DNA of 64,000 nt, taken from assembly GCF_002088275.1 (NCBI RefSeq), contig NZ_AQQS01000013.1, positions 1-64,000 of the forward strand, written 5' to 3'. The DNA is from Aurantimonas sp. 22II-16-19i. Lineage in GTDB: Bacteria; Pseudomonadota; Alphaproteobacteria; Rhizobiales; Rhizobiaceae. A model generated the notes under the pieces. The model saw only the letters and a list, made by a program, of their open reading frames with translations, did not search any database and had not been told where the DNA came from. Position 1 is the first letter of the stretch. Every line of letters starts with the position of its first letter. This document shows, one piece after another, positions 16,480 through 25,495 of this stretch. Made by a program: the position numbers and the translations under genes.

Positions 16480-17398
16480 CGATGAACTCCTGAGCGGGAT
16501 CGATTCGTTCCTCGATCCGCACCACGTAGGATTCGCGCGAGCGCCCGACCTGGGCGCGGAACATCGGCCGGTCCTCGCATTCGAGCGGAATGAGGCTGGT
16601 CAGCCCGACGTCGAGCTCGATCGTGGCGCCCACGTGGAAGCGGGCGACCTGGGACAGCGGGATGTTCTTCTTGCACAGCACGGCCTCGATCTTGAGGTCG
16701 CTCTGGGCGAAGCTCGCCTCGATGCCCCGCTTCCAGGCCTCGTCGGACGCCATTTCCGGCTTTTGCGGCGTGCCGCTGAGAAACCGGCGATGGGGCGACA
16801 GGAAGCTTTTCGGCAGGGCCAGCGCGAAGGGCGCCTGGAAGCCGGCAGCCGTCAACTCGAAGCGGAAGACGAAGTAGCGCTCGGCTTCCTCGCCGATCGT
16901 CTCGGCGAGGTCGGCGGCGGTGCCGAAGCTGCCGAGGGACAGGTCGAAGGCGGTCATCGGCCGGAACACCTTCGCCGCCGTCTCCAGCACCTTGGCGAAG
17001 AACAGCCGGACGAAATGCTGGTCGAGGGCCGTCGGCTCCCGGCTCTGGGCGAGGTCGGCGGACGGCTCGCAGCCGAGGAAGGTGGCAACGACCAGTTCGA
17101 CGAGCTTGCGGTCGGCCGTCACGAAGCTCGGCCGCAGAAAGCAGTTCGACAGCAGCGGCGCGATCAGCGCCTTGGCGAGTTCGGCATCCTCGGGGTCGGG
17201 GGCGTCCTCCACCTCGCACTGCTGGTATTCGATCTCGATGACGCCCGGCGCAAGCTCGCGGAGCCGGGCGCTCAGTTCGTCGGTCCAGTCCGCGCAGATG
17301 TGCGCCAGGCGCGGCAGGCGGGCGGGATCGAGTTCGGTGGCGCTCTTCAGGCGGGCGTGGATCTCCGCCGGATCCGAGGCGATCGCGGTTTCACTCAT
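16460..17398 (-). CDS. fliM: Flagellar motor switch protein FliM
   Basis: A 312-residue C-ring protein that would bind CheY-P and set rotation direction. The sequence is divergent, as usual in rhizobial FliM, but shows the middle-domain layout and a C-terminal SpoA-like region with PLSQVARFHVGATIELDVGLTSLIPLECEDRPMF. The order motA-fliM-small gene-fliN-fliG confirms the call. The ATG at 17398 lies 4 nt after the motA stop; longer upstream open frame belongs to the antisense of motA. The canonical N-terminal CheY-binding LSQxEID motif is not evident. Confidence 0.85.
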   Translation of the reverse strand: MSETAIASDPAEIHARLKSATELDPARLPRLAHICADWTDELSARLRELAPGVIEIEYQQCEVEDAPDPEDAELAKALIAPLLSNCFLRPSFVTADRKLVELVVATFLGCEPSADLAQSREPTALDQHFVRLFFAKVLETAAKVFRPMTAFDLSLGSFGTAADLAETIGEEAERYFVFRFELTAAGFQAPFALALPKSFLSPHRRFLSGTPQKPEMASDEAWKRGIEASFAQSDLKIEAVLCKKNIPLSQVARFHVGATIELDVGLTSLIPLECEDRPMFRAQVGRSRESYVVRIEERIDPAQEFIDDILSD

Positions 17399-17402
17399 GC
17401 GA

Positions 17403-18266
17403 TCAGGCTCCCGCGCCGCCGCCGATGGTCTCGTTCTCGACCTGGTCGATGGTCGGGCGATCGTGAGCGGAGATGACCTTGCGGCCGTATTCCAGCGCCA
17501 CCTGCGGCATCGCACCGTTCATGTAGGCGATGAGCGTCGACTTGACGATGACGAAGACCCGAACCTGCTTCTCGCGGACATACTTGATCTTGGCGGCGAT
17601 CGGGCCGAACACGCCGTAGGAGAAGAAGATGCCGGCGAAGGTTCCGACGAGCGCGGCGCCGATCAGGGCACCCAGCACCTCGGGCGGCTGGTCGAGGGCG
17701 CCCATGGCCTTGATGACGCCGAGCACCGCGGCGACGATGCCGATCGCCGGCAGGCCGTCGGTGACGTCCTGCAGGGCGTGCTTGGCCTTGAGGAGATCGT
17801 GGTGGATGGTCTGGATCTCCTCGTCCATCAGCGCCTCGATCTCGTGCGGGCGGGCATTGCCGATGATGATCAGCCGCGCATAGTCGCAGATGAAGTTCAG
17901 CATCGGGGTGTTCTTGATGATGTTCGGATAGGCCTGGAAGATCGGCGACTCCTTGGGGTCGTCGATATGGGCCTCGACCTCCGAGCGCGACTTCGAGCGC
18001 ATCTCGCGCATCAGATTGTGCAGGAGCCCCAGGACCTCGAGATAGTCCTTCTGGTGGGGCACCTTGTTCTTGAAGGCCTCGCCCATCGCCTTGCCGGTGT
18101 CCTTGATGGTCTTGGCCGAGTTGGAGATGATGAAGGTGCCGAGCGAGGTGCCGAGAATGATGACGTATTCGAAGGGCTGCACGAGCACCTCGAGATGACC
18201 ACCCATCGCGACGAAGCCGCCGAGCATCGCGGCGAGTGCCACCACCAGGCCAATCAGGATTCCCAT
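17403..18266 (-). CDS. motA: Flagellar motor stator protein MotA
   Basis: A 287-residue inner-membrane stator subunit that conducts protons with MotB. Four membrane segments are visible: two near the N-terminus ([23 protein letters not shown] and [13 protein letters not shown]) and two in the second half ([20 protein letters not shown] and [21 protein letters not shown]). The cytoplasmic loop carries the torque region. The ATG at 18266 has a GAGGACG ribosome site about 8 nt upstream and is preferred over a GTG at 18284. It leads the switch operon and is divergent from flgF (217-nt spacer); motB is not adjacent. Confidence 0.96.
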   Translation of the reverse strand: MGILIGLVVALAAMLGGFVAMGGHLEVLVQPFEYVIILGTSLGTFIISNSAKTIKDTGKAMGEAFKNKVPHQKDYLEVLGLLHNLMREMRSKSRSEVEAHIDDPKESPIFQAYPNIIKNTPMLNFICDYARLIIIGNARPHEIEALMDEEIQTIHHDLLKAKHALQDVTDGLPAIGIVAAVLGVIKAMGALDQPPEVLGALIGAALVGTFAGIFFSYGVFGPIAAKIKYVREKQVRVFVIVKSTLIAYMNGAMPQVALEYGRKVISAHDRPTIDQVENETIGGGAGA

Positions 18267-18483
18267 TGTCGTCCTCGAATACACGTTGCTGCGGGGACTG
18301 GCCTACGGCAGAAGCGCTTGCGCGAGCCTGATCCTCCCGCCCTGTCCGGCCCCTGAAATTGCGGGGCGCGGGCCTGTCAGTCTGAGACAAGGCTGCTTGG
18401 GCAGTTTGCGCATCGACCACGGGTCCGGCCGGGCGAAGGCATGCGTCTCGCAGCGCCGCCGGCCAATCGCGAAGAGGATGATC

Positions 18484-19218
18484 ATGGAGGCCACGCTTCC
18501 GCCGGCTTTGTCGGCCCAGCTCGCCATCGAACGCCGTCTCGACACCCTGGCCCACAATCTCGCCAATCTGCGAACCGTCGGCTTCCGCTCCGAAGAGGTG
18601 AAGTTCGACGAGCTGATCAAGCCCGGCAACGGCTTCGGCGCCGACCCCGTCAGCATGGCGTCCGAGGGCACCAGCTTCCTGTCGACCAAGAACGGCGAAC
18701 TCACCCAGACCGGCAATCCCCTCGACATGGCGGTCGCCGGCGACGCCTATTTCGGCTTCCAGGGGCCGAACGGCGTCGTCTACACCCGCGACGGCCGCAT
18801 GCGGGTCAACCAGGCCGGCACGGTGGAGACGCTCACCGGCTATCCGCTGGTCGATGCGGGCGGCGCCCAGATCCAGATCGACCCGAATGGCGGCGCCCTG
18901 ACCATCGCCCGCGACGGCATGATCACCCAGGGCGGCCGGCAGCTCGGCGCGGTCGGCCTGTTCACCATTCCGCAGACCGCCAAACTGACCCGCTTCGACA
19001 CCTCCGGCGTCATTCCCGACCAGGGCGCGCAGCCGGCGCTCGACTTCTCGCAGGTCGGCGTCATGCAGGGCTTCGTCGAAGGCTCGAACGTCAATCCGGT
19101 GCTCGAGATGACCCGCCTGATCGAATTGCAGCGAGCCTTCGAAAGCGCCGCCAATCTCGTCCAGTCCAACGAGCGCAGCATGAGCGACGCCATCCAGACG
19201 CTGGGGAGCAACAAATGA
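18484..19218 (+). CDS. flgF: Flagellar proximal rod protein FlgF
   Basis: A 244-residue rod subunit of the FlgF/FlgG family. It has the N-terminal ALSAQLAIERRLDTLAHNLANLRTVGFR rod signature (ASN replaced by NLR), the central GVVYTRDGRMRVNQAGT segment and the C-terminal EMTRLIELQRAFESAANLV helix. The ATG at 18484 has AGAGG six nt upstream; the ATG at 18478 would overlap the ribosome site. The stop overlaps the fliI start as ATGA. The gene is divergent from motA. Confidence 0.94.
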   Translation: MEATLPPALSAQLAIERRLDTLAHNLANLRTVGFRSEEVKFDELIKPGNGFGADPVSMASEGTSFLSTKNGELTQTGNPLDMAVAGDAYFGFQGPNGVVYTRDGRMRVNQAGTVETLTGYPLVDAGGAQIQIDPNGGALTIARDGMITQGGRQLGAVGLFTIPQTAKLTRFDTSGVIPDQGAQPALDFSQVGVMQGFVEGSNVNPVLEMTRLIELQRAFESAANLVQSNERSMSDAIQTLGSNK

Positions 19219-20555
19219 GCCTCGCCAACGAGAAGGCCCTCGACCTGTCGCCGCTCGACGCGCCGCGCATTTCGGTTTCCGGCCGCATCGTCGATGTCGG
19301 GCCGCAGGCCTTCCGGGTCGCGGGGCTGTCGCCCTTCGTCCGGCTCGGCGACTGCATCGCCTGCCCGGGTGCTGCCGGCGACGAGATCGGCGAGGTGGTG
19401 CGGATCGAGTCCGACAGCCTGACCGTCAAGCCCTTCGGCATCCGCTCCACCCTCGGCGTCAAGAGCCCGGCGCGGCGCATCGGTCCCTATACCGTCGCCC
19501 CCACCGCCGAGTGGAAGGGCCGCGTCGTCAACGCCTTCGGCCAGCCGGTCGACGGCCGCGGCCCGCTGGTCAGGGGCATCGAGGAGCGCATCGCCGACGG
19601 CTCGCCGCCGCCGGCGCTGAAGCGCGGCCGGGTCGGCAGCCCGGTGCAGACCGGCATCCGGACGATCGACATCTTCACGCCGCTGGTCAAAGGCCAGCGC
19701 ATCGGCATCTTCGCCGGCTCCGGCGTCGGCAAGTCGACGCTGATGGGCATGCTGTCGCGGGCCCAGGGCTTCGACACGGCGGTCGTCGCGCTGGTCGGCG
19801 AGCGCGGCCGCGAGGTGCGCGAATTCCTCGAGGAGACCATGGCCGGCGGCCTCGACAAGCTGGTCACCGTGGTCGCGACCGGCGACGAAAGCCCGATGAT
19901 GCGCCGGCTCGCGCCGAAGACCGCGACCGCCATCGCCGAATATTTCCGCGACAAGGGCGAGAACGTCCTCCTGATCATCGACAGCGTGACGCGGCTTGCC
20001 CATGCGGCCCGCGACGTCGCGCTGGCGGCCGGCGAGCCGCCGGTGGCGCGCGGCTATCCGCCGAGCGTCTTTTCCGAGCTGCCGCAGCTGCTGGAAAGGG
20101 CCGGACCGGGTCTCGAGGGGTCGGGCACGATCACCGGCGTCTTCTCGGTGCTGGTCGACGGCGACGATCACAACGATCCGATCGCCGACGCGATCAGAGG
20201 CACGCTCGACGGCCACATCGTCCTCGACCGGGCGATCGCCGAACAGGGCCGTTTCCCGGCCGTCGACGTGCTCAAATCGATCTCGCGCCTCGCCCAAAGG
20301 GCCTGGAACCTGCAGGAGCGCGAACTCGTCACGCGGCTCAGGGCGATGATCGCGCGCTTCGAGGACACCCGCGACCTGCGCCTCCTCGGCGGCTACCAGC
20401 GCGGCTCGGACGGAACCCTCGACCAGGCGGTCGACCTCGTGCCGCACATCTACGACTATCTCGTCCAGAACCCCGGCGACCCCACCACCGAGAAGCCCTT
20501 CAAGGACCTGTCGAAGAAGCTGAAGGAGGCCTTCGCGGCGCCGCCGGCGGGGTGA
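19215..20555 (+). CDS. fliI: Flagellar export ATPase FliI
   Basis: A 446-residue F1-beta-like ATPase that unfolds and delivers substrates to the flagellar export gate. The Walker A motif GSGVGKST lies at about 168-175, followed by VGERGREVREF and the Walker B region NVLLIIDSVTRLAHA. ARGYPPSVFSELPQLLERAG and GSGTITGVFSVLVDGDDHNDP are FliI-typical. Length fits the family. It is translationally coupled to flgF. No fliJ gene follows: the next gene is a transporter on the other strand. Confidence 0.98.
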   Translation: MSLANEKALDLSPLDAPRISVSGRIVDVGPQAFRVAGLSPFVRLGDCIACPGAAGDEIGEVVRIESDSLTVKPFGIRSTLGVKSPARRIGPYTVAPTAEWKGRVVNAFGQPVDGRGPLVRGIEERIADGSPPPALKRGRVGSPVQTGIRTIDIFTPLVKGQRIGIFAGSGVGKSTLMGMLSRAQGFDTAVVALVGERGREVREFLEETMAGGLDKLVTVVATGDESPMMRRLAPKTATAIAEYFRDKGENVLLIIDSVTRLAHAARDVALAAGEPPVARGYPPSVFSELPQLLERAGPGLEGSGTITGVFSVLVDGDDHNDPIADAIRGTLDGHIVLDRAIAEQGRFPAVDVLKSISRLAQRAWNLQERELVTRLRAMIARFEDTRDLRLLGGYQRGSDGTLDQAVDLVPHIYDYLVQNPGDPTTEKPFKDLSKKLKEAFAAPPAG

Positions 20556-20604
20556 ATGAAGGGGCGGCTTCCGGGCTGGCCGGGCGGCGTTGCGGCGGCG
20601 GTTA

Positions 20605-20650
20605 CCCCCCTCTGCCCTGCCGGGCATCTCCCCCCACAAGGAGGGAGATC
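20605..20650 (+). repeat. Intergenic palindromic repeat, copy 1
   Basis: A 46-bp C-rich unit (ACCCCCCTCTGCC... ending CCACAAGGAGGGAGAT) that is the reverse complement, with a few mismatches, of the unit at 20736-20781. Such paired units resemble the CTCCCC...GGGGGAGA intergenic mosaic repeats of rhizobia. It lies between convergent fliI and dctM and may also act as a terminator. Confidence 0.7.
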
Positions 20651-20735
20651 ACCCGGCGCGGACGACGTGTCCACTCAGGAACCTGTTGGCATTTGCACGG
20701 CGGGTAAAGATCGAGATCCGAGCGACGACGCTGCC

Positions 20736-20781
20736 GATCTCCCCCCTTGTGGGGGAGATGTCCGGCAGGACAGAGGGGGGT
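20736..20781 (-). repeat. Intergenic palindromic repeat, copy 2 (inverted)
   Basis: GATCTCCCCCCTTGTGGGGG then AGATGTCCGGCAGGACAGAG and GGGGT: the inverted partner of 20605-20650. The inner CCCCCCTTGTGGGGG also forms its own hairpin. The two copies face each other across 85 bp, so the whole could fold into a long stem. Confidence 0.7.
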
Positions 20782-20809
20782 GCCTCGGCGCCGCCCTTTC
20801 CCTCATCCC

Positions 20810-22132
20810 TCAATACAGCCAGCGCACCAGGAACAGCGTGATCACCGGGAAGACCGCCAGGATCACGGTCCTGACGATGTCCGACGCCACGAAGGGCGCA
20901 GCGCCCAGGAAGGTGCGGATCATCGGCGTGTCCTTCGCCATCGAATTGATGATGAAGAGGTTGAGCCCGACCGGCGGGGTGATCAGACCGACCTCCACGA
21001 CGATCAGGATCAGGATCCCGAACCAGATGGCGAACTCGTCCGGCGACAGGCCGAAGTCGAGGCCGGAGACGATCGGGAAGAAGATCGGCACGGTGAGGAG
21101 GATCATCGACAGCGAATCCATCACGCAGCCGAAGACCAGATAGGTGAGCAGAATCACCGTCAGCACCATCCAGGGCGAGAAGCCCTGCTCGACCACCCAG
21201 GCGGCCGATTCCTGCGGCAGCTGGCTGAGGGCGAGGAAGGAATTGTAGACCCCCGCCCCGAGGATGATCAGGAAGATCATGCCGGAGGCGACCGCCGTCT
21301 CGCGGATCGAATCGCCGAGCGCCCCACCCTTCAGCCCGCCGTTGAACAGCGCGATCAGGCCGGTGCCGGCGGCGCCGATGGCAGCGCCCTCGGTGGGCGT
21401 GAACCAGCCGAAATAGATGCCGAAGATGACGAGGAAGAAGACCACGAGCACCGGCCAGACCTCGACGGTCAGCCGCAGCCGCTCGGCCATCGGCGCCTTG
21501 TCGCGCAGGCCGCTCGATCCCGGCTTCAGCCGCACGTAGATGGCGATGGTCAGCATGTAGCCGAGCATGGCGAGGATGCCGGGCACGACGGCGGCAAGGA
21601 ACAGCTTGGCGATGTTCTGCTCGGTGAGGATCGCATAGATGACGAGGATCACCGAGGGCGGGATGAGGATGCCCAGCGTGCCGCCGGCGGCGAGCGCTCC
21701 GGTGGCGAGCCCGCCGTCATAGCCGAATCGCTTCAGTTCCGGCAGCGCCACCTTGCCCATGGTGGCCGCCGTGGCGATCGACGAGCCGCAGATGGCGCCG
21801 AAGCCGGCGCAGGCGCCGATCGCCGCCATGGCGACGCCGCCCTTGCGATGGCCGATCCAGCCGTTCGCGGCGCGAAACAGCGCCTGGCTCATGCCGCCCT
21901 TGGCCGCGAACTGCCCCATCAGGAGAAACAGCGGGATGATCGACAGGGAGTAGCTGGAGAAGGTCGTGAAGGTCAGCGTCTTCATCTGCGCGAGGATCGG
22001 CGTGAAGCGGTCGAGCACCAGATAGTTGCCGAAGAAGCCGCAGATCAGCATGGCGAGGCCGATCGGCATGCGCGCGAAGATCAGGACCAGGAGGACCGGA
22101 AACGACAGGAGGGCGATGTCGAGATTGGACAT
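20810..22132 (-). CDS. dctM: TRAP transporter large permease (DctM type)
   Basis: A 440-residue membrane protein, the main transport subunit of a tripartite ATP-independent periplasmic uptake system. About 12 hydrophobic segments are present, with DctM hallmarks GGMSQALFRAANGWIGHRKGG, GAICGSSIATAATMG, GGTLGILIPPSVILVIYA and the C-terminal GLITPPVGLNLFIINSMA. The ATG at 22132 is chosen because it gives the family-typical short N-terminus MSNLDIALLSFPVLL; the longer open frame is read-through into dctQ. It follows dctQ by 20 nt. The substrate cannot be told from the sequence. Confidence 0.95.
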   Translation of the reverse strand: MSNLDIALLSFPVLLVLIFARMPIGLAMLICGFFGNYLVLDRFTPILAQMKTLTFTTFSSYSLSIIPLFLLMGQFAAKGGMSQALFRAANGWIGHRKGGVAMAAIGACAGFGAICGSSIATAATMGKVALPELKRFGYDGGLATGALAAGGTLGILIPPSVILVIYAILTEQNIAKLFLAAVVPGILAMLGYMLTIAIYVRLKPGSSGLRDKAPMAERLRLTVEVWPVLVVFFLVIFGIYFGWFTPTEGAAIGAAGTGLIALFNGGLKGGALGDSIRETAVASGMIFLIILGAGVYNSFLALSQLPQESAAWVVEQGFSPWMVLTVILLTYLVFGCVMDSLSMILLTVPIFFPIVSGLDFGLSPDEFAIWFGILILIVVEVGLITPPVGLNLFIINSMAKDTPMIRTFLGAAPFVASDIVRTVILAVFPVITLFLVRWLY

Positions 22133-22152
22133 GGGATCGCGTTTCCGCCGGT

Positions 22153-22713
22153 TCAGCTGGAATGCGGCGCGGCGGATGCCTTGCCGGTGGAGAGTTCGCG
22201 GACCGAGCGCAGCACCGTGTAGAGGCTGACGAGCGCGAAGGCGGCGGCGCCGACGAGGGACGCCGCATAGCCCCACCAGAGCGGGATCGCCAGGATGAAG
22301 GTGGTCTCGCCGCTTCTGAGCTTGTCCTCGAAGCCGAGTTCCAGCCGCCAGAGGATCACGATCGCCGCCGCGCTCATCAGGACATTGCCGACGAGATCGG
22401 TCACGAGGACCCCGCGCGGCCCCATCAGCCCGGCGAAGATGTCCACCGTGACGTGGCCGCGCTTCAGCTGGCAGAAGGGCAGGAACAGGAAGACGGCGAT
22501 CGCCGAGGCGATCTCGATCATCTCGACGTCGCCCGGCACCGGCCCGCAGCAGACATCGAGCGTCAGCAGCGAGCGCCCGGCGATCGAAAGGCAGGTCAGG
22601 ACGACGATGAACAGCAGGACCAGCCCGCCGGCGAAGGCCAGCACCGAGGCGAACCTGTCGACGATGCGGCCGAGCCGGCCGCTCTCCCGCGTGATGTCGC
22701 CTGTCTCGCTCAA
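22153..22713 (-). CDS. dctQ: TRAP transporter small permease (DctQ type)
   Basis: A 186-residue protein with four membrane segments (about 24-47, 66-84, 100-122, 142-165) and the DctQ pattern GRSLL...FLFLPFCQLKRGHVTVDI. It pairs with DctM in the inner membrane. It lies between dctP (148 nt upstream) and dctM (20 nt downstream). An unusual LDVCCGPVPGD segment follows the first helix. Confidence 0.9.
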   Translation of the reverse strand: MSETGDITRESGRLGRIVDRFASVLAFAGGLVLLFIVVLTCLSIAGRSLLTLDVCCGPVPGDVEMIEIASAIAVFLFLPFCQLKRGHVTVDIFAGLMGPRGVLVTDLVGNVLMSAAAIVILWRLELGFEDKLRSGETTFILAIPLWWGYAASLVGAAAFALVSLYTVLRSVRELSTGKASAAPHSS

Positions 22714-22861
22714 CCGTCAATCCCTTCGTTGTTCCAATCGCCCGCACGACCCTGGACGGTTCCGCTCCCCCGCCATTCCGGCAGGTTGGCCCTCGCCGCA
22801 TGGAAAGGGCGGGGCCGGCTGGGCCGGTCCCGCCCTCAGATCGCCGATCGGATGCGTCCCG

Positions 22862-23941
22862 CTACTGGCTCTTGGCGGCGGCCGGCGCGGTGTCCGTCGC
22901 CATGCCGTCGCCGCCCTTGGCGGTCTCGGCGGTGTATTTGGCGATCAGCGCCTTGGCGTCGTCGAGCAGCGCCTGACGGCCCTCGCCCTGCGCGACCCAT
23001 TCGGCGATCACGGTCTGGCTGGCATCCTTGAAGCGCTGGGTCTCCTCGTCGCCGAGGGTGACGATGTCGTTCCCGGCATCCTCGGCCTTCTTCAGCCCGA
23101 CCGCGTCCTGCCGCGCCATCGCCTCGCCGGCCATGGTGGCGAGCTTCATGCCGGAATTGGCGTCGATCACCGCCTTCAGATCGTCGGGCAGGCCGTCATA
23201 GGTGGCCTGGTTCATGGCGATGGCGAAAGTCTGGGTGTAGAGCCCGTTCTCGCCGGAAAAGCCGGTGTGGTTCGTCACCAGTTCGGAAACGCGCAGGGGC
23301 AGCGTGACTTCCCACGGAATCGTCGTGCCGTCGATGACGCCCTTCGACAGCGCCTCGGCGACGGCCGGCACCGGCAGGCCCACCGGCGTCGCGCCGAGCT
23401 TGGTCAGGAGCTCGTTGATCACCCGCGAGCCGCCGCGGATCTTCATGCCCTGGAGATCCTCCAGCTTGGCGATCGGCTGCTTGGTGTGGAACAGGCCGGG
23501 ACCATGGGTGTGGACGGCCAGCAGATGGACGCCGGAAAACTCGTCCATGGCGTTCGTCTCGACGAATTCCTGGAACGCCTTCGACGTCGAAACGGCATCG
23601 GTCATGATGAACGGCAATTCGAAGGTCTCGGCCTTCGGGAACCGACCGGGCGTATAGCCGAGCACCGTCCAGACGACGTCAACGACGCCGTCGCGCGCCT
23701 GGTCGAAGAGCTCCGGCGGCGTGCCGCCGAGCTGCATCGAGGGATAGAGCTCGACGTTGATGCGCCCCTCGGACTGCTTCTCCACCGCCTCGCCCCACGG
23801 CTCCAGCACGTCGTGCGGGATCGTCGCCTGGGGCGGCAGCATCTGGTGAACGCGCAGGGTGACGTCCTGGGCGCTCGCATGGCCCGCCGCCGCGACGCAG
23901 ATGGCGCCGGCCAGAGCGGCCTTGAATATCGTCTTCAGCAT
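22862..23941 (-). CDS. dctP: TRAP transporter substrate-binding protein (DctP family)
   Basis: A 359-residue periplasmic binding protein with a signal peptide (MLKTIFKAALAGAICVAAAGHASA). The mature part has DctP-family features: MLPPQATIPHDVLEPWGEAVEKQSEGRI, LFDQARDGVVDVVWTVLGYTPGRFP, and LEDLQGMKIRGGSRVINELLTKLGATPVGLPVPAVAEAL with the ligand-anchoring Arg in KIRGG. An Ala/Lys-rich tail ends the protein. The ATG at 23941 has a strong GGGAGGAT site 4-11 nt upstream. First gene of the dctP-dctQ-dctM operon, divergent from a MetE-type gene. Confidence 0.93.
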   Translation of the reverse strand: MLKTIFKAALAGAICVAAAGHASAQDVTLRVHQMLPPQATIPHDVLEPWGEAVEKQSEGRINVELYPSMQLGGTPPELFDQARDGVVDVVWTVLGYTPGRFPKAETFELPFIMTDAVSTSKAFQEFVETNAMDEFSGVHLLAVHTHGPGLFHTKQPIAKLEDLQGMKIRGGSRVINELLTKLGATPVGLPVPAVAEALSKGVIDGTTIPWEVTLPLRVSELVTNHTGFSGENGLYTQTFAIAMNQATYDGLPDDLKAVIDANSGMKLATMAGEAMARQDAVGLKKAEDAGNDIVTLGDEETQRFKDASQTVIAEWVAQGEGRQALLDDAKALIAKYTAETAKGGDGMATDTAPAAAKSQ

Positions 23942-24261
23942 GTATCCTCCCATGTCGCTGCCACGGCCGCGCCTCGTGGCGCGGCCTGCCGCAGTGCCTG
24001 GAGCCAGCGTGGTCGAAACTTCGCCTCGAGGCAACGCCACGGCGACCGGTCACTCCCCTTTCCGGCCGCAAAACAAAAATGATATGAACAAAGCGGCCGG
24101 TAAAATGACTTTGCTGGCGGTTTTCATATCCAAACGGTTATGGGTCTGGAGAAATAGCGCGCGGCGACCATGTGCCGAACCATGGCGGCAGGGCCCTCTC
24201 CGCCCGCCCCGACAGGCCTGTGATCGCAGCCGTTCAACCCGAGAAAAGGCAGGAAACGACG
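23942..24261. promoter_or_regulatory. Divergent promoter region with a spaced inverted repeat
   Basis: The 320 nt between dctP and the plus-strand methyltransferase gene hold two AT-rich half-sites in opposite orientation: GATATGAA at 24081-24088 and TTCATATC at 24123-24130. They start 42 bp apart, about four helical turns. This placement would suit a regulator that bridges or loops the divergent promoters. No regulator gene adjoins; the assignment is inference. Confidence 0.45.
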
Positions 24262-25371
24262 ATGACGACACCCCCCTTCAAGGCCGACCACGTCGGCAGC
24301 TTCCTTCGGCCGGAGCGGCTGCAGACGGCGCGCGCGCAATTTGCCGAAGGCAAGCTCGCCGCCGAGGAGCTGCGCGGCATCGAGGACGAGTGCATCCGCG
24401 AGGTGGTGAAGCGCCAGGAAGACGTCGGCCTCAAGGGAATCACCGACGGCGAGTTCCGGCGCACCTTCTTCCACGTCGACTTCCTCGAGAAGCTCGACGG
24501 CGTCGACGTCACCTATGGCGAGTTCAAGACGCATTTCCGCAAGGACGACGGCTCGGAGGTGGGCTTCGCCCCGCCGACCATGCATGTCAACGACAAGATC
24601 GCCCACTCCCAGTCGATCCAGGGCGCCGACTTCGACTTCCTCAAGTCCGTCGTCACCCAGACGCCGAAGGTCTCGATCCCGGCCCCGTCGATGCTGCATT
24701 TTCGCGGCGGGCGCGACGCGATCTCGGCGGCCGCCTATCCCGACCTCGAGGATTTCTACGACGATCTGACGGCGGCCTACAGGGCCGAGATCAAGGATCT
24801 CGCCGACAGAGGCTGCCGCTATCTGCAGATGGACGACACCAATCTCGCCTATCTCTGCGATCCGGAGATCCGCGAGCGCACCGCCAAGCGCGGCGACGAC
24901 CCGGACGACCTGACGCGCCTCTACTGCCGCCTCGTCAACGACGCGATCCGGGACCGCCCGTCCGACATGGTGATTTCGGTGCATCTGTGCCGCGGCAACT
25001 TCAAGAGCGCCTGGGTGGCGTCGGGCGGCTACGAGCCGGTCGCCGAGATCCTGTTCAACGAGATGGCCATCGACGGATTCTTCCTCGAATATGACGACGA
25101 GCGCTCGGGCGACTTCGCGCCGCTGCGCCACATGCCGAAGGGCAAGACGGTCGTCCTCGGCCTGATGTCGTCGAAATCGGCCGCTGTCGAGCCGGCCGAT
25201 CTCGTCAAGAAGCGCATCGACGAGGCGGCTCGCTTCGTCGATCTCGACCAGTGCGCCCTGTCGCACCAGTGCGGCTTCTCCTCGACCGCCCACGGCAACG
25301 ATCTCACCGACGACGACCAGTGGCGCAAGCTGGAGCGCTGCGTCGAGGTGGCGAACGCCGTCTGGGGCTGA
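24262..25371 (+). CDS. MetE-family (cobalamin-independent methionine synthase II type) methyltransferase
   Basis: A 369-residue TIM-barrel protein equivalent to the C-terminal catalytic half of MetE. It starts with FKADHVGSFLRPERLQTA, has the TDGEFRRTFFHVDFLEKL block, and carries likely zinc ligands in SVHLCRGNFKS and ALSHQCGFSS. Stand-alone proteins of this size transfer methyl groups to homocysteine or other thiols; the methyl donor here is unknown. The ATG at 24262 has AGGAAACG just upstream. It is divergent from the TRAP operon and followed by a perfect bidirectional terminator (25433-25466). Confidence 0.88.
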   Translation: MTTPPFKADHVGSFLRPERLQTARAQFAEGKLAAEELRGIEDECIREVVKRQEDVGLKGITDGEFRRTFFHVDFLEKLDGVDVTYGEFKTHFRKDDGSEVGFAPPTMHVNDKIAHSQSIQGADFDFLKSVVTQTPKVSIPAPSMLHFRGGRDAISAAAYPDLEDFYDDLTAAYRAEIKDLADRGCRYLQMDDTNLAYLCDPEIRERTAKRGDDPDDLTRLYCRLVNDAIRDRPSDMVISVHLCRGNFKSAWVASGGYEPVAEILFNEMAIDGFFLEYDDERSGDFAPLRHMPKGKTVVLGLMSSKSAAVEPADLVKKRIDEAARFVDLDQCALSHQCGFSSTAHGNDLTDDDQWRKLERCVEVANAVWG

Positions 25372-25432
25372 GGCTGCCGCGAAGCGCCGCCGACGAACGG
25401 CCGGCGGCGCCTCGCAGCGAGCACCCGACACG

Positions 25433-25466
25433 CAAAGGGGCCGGCAGATGTCTGCCGGCCCCTTTG
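25433..25466. terminator. Bidirectional terminator, 16-bp perfect stem
   Basis: CAAAGGGGCCGGCAGA and TCTGCCGGCCCCTTTG pair perfectly around a TG loop, with TCTTAT following on the plus side. It lies between two convergent genes, 61 nt after the methyltransferase stop and 29 nt after the oxidoreductase stop, and can serve both. Confidence 0.9.
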
Positions 25467-25495
25467 TCTTATATGATGTGATCCCTTCCGGCCGG

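Noticed and set aside
18840-20639. Minus-strand open frame of about 600 codons opposite flgF-fliI
   Set aside because: Shadow of fliI; no motifs, and it would oppose a clearly coupled flgF-fliI pair.
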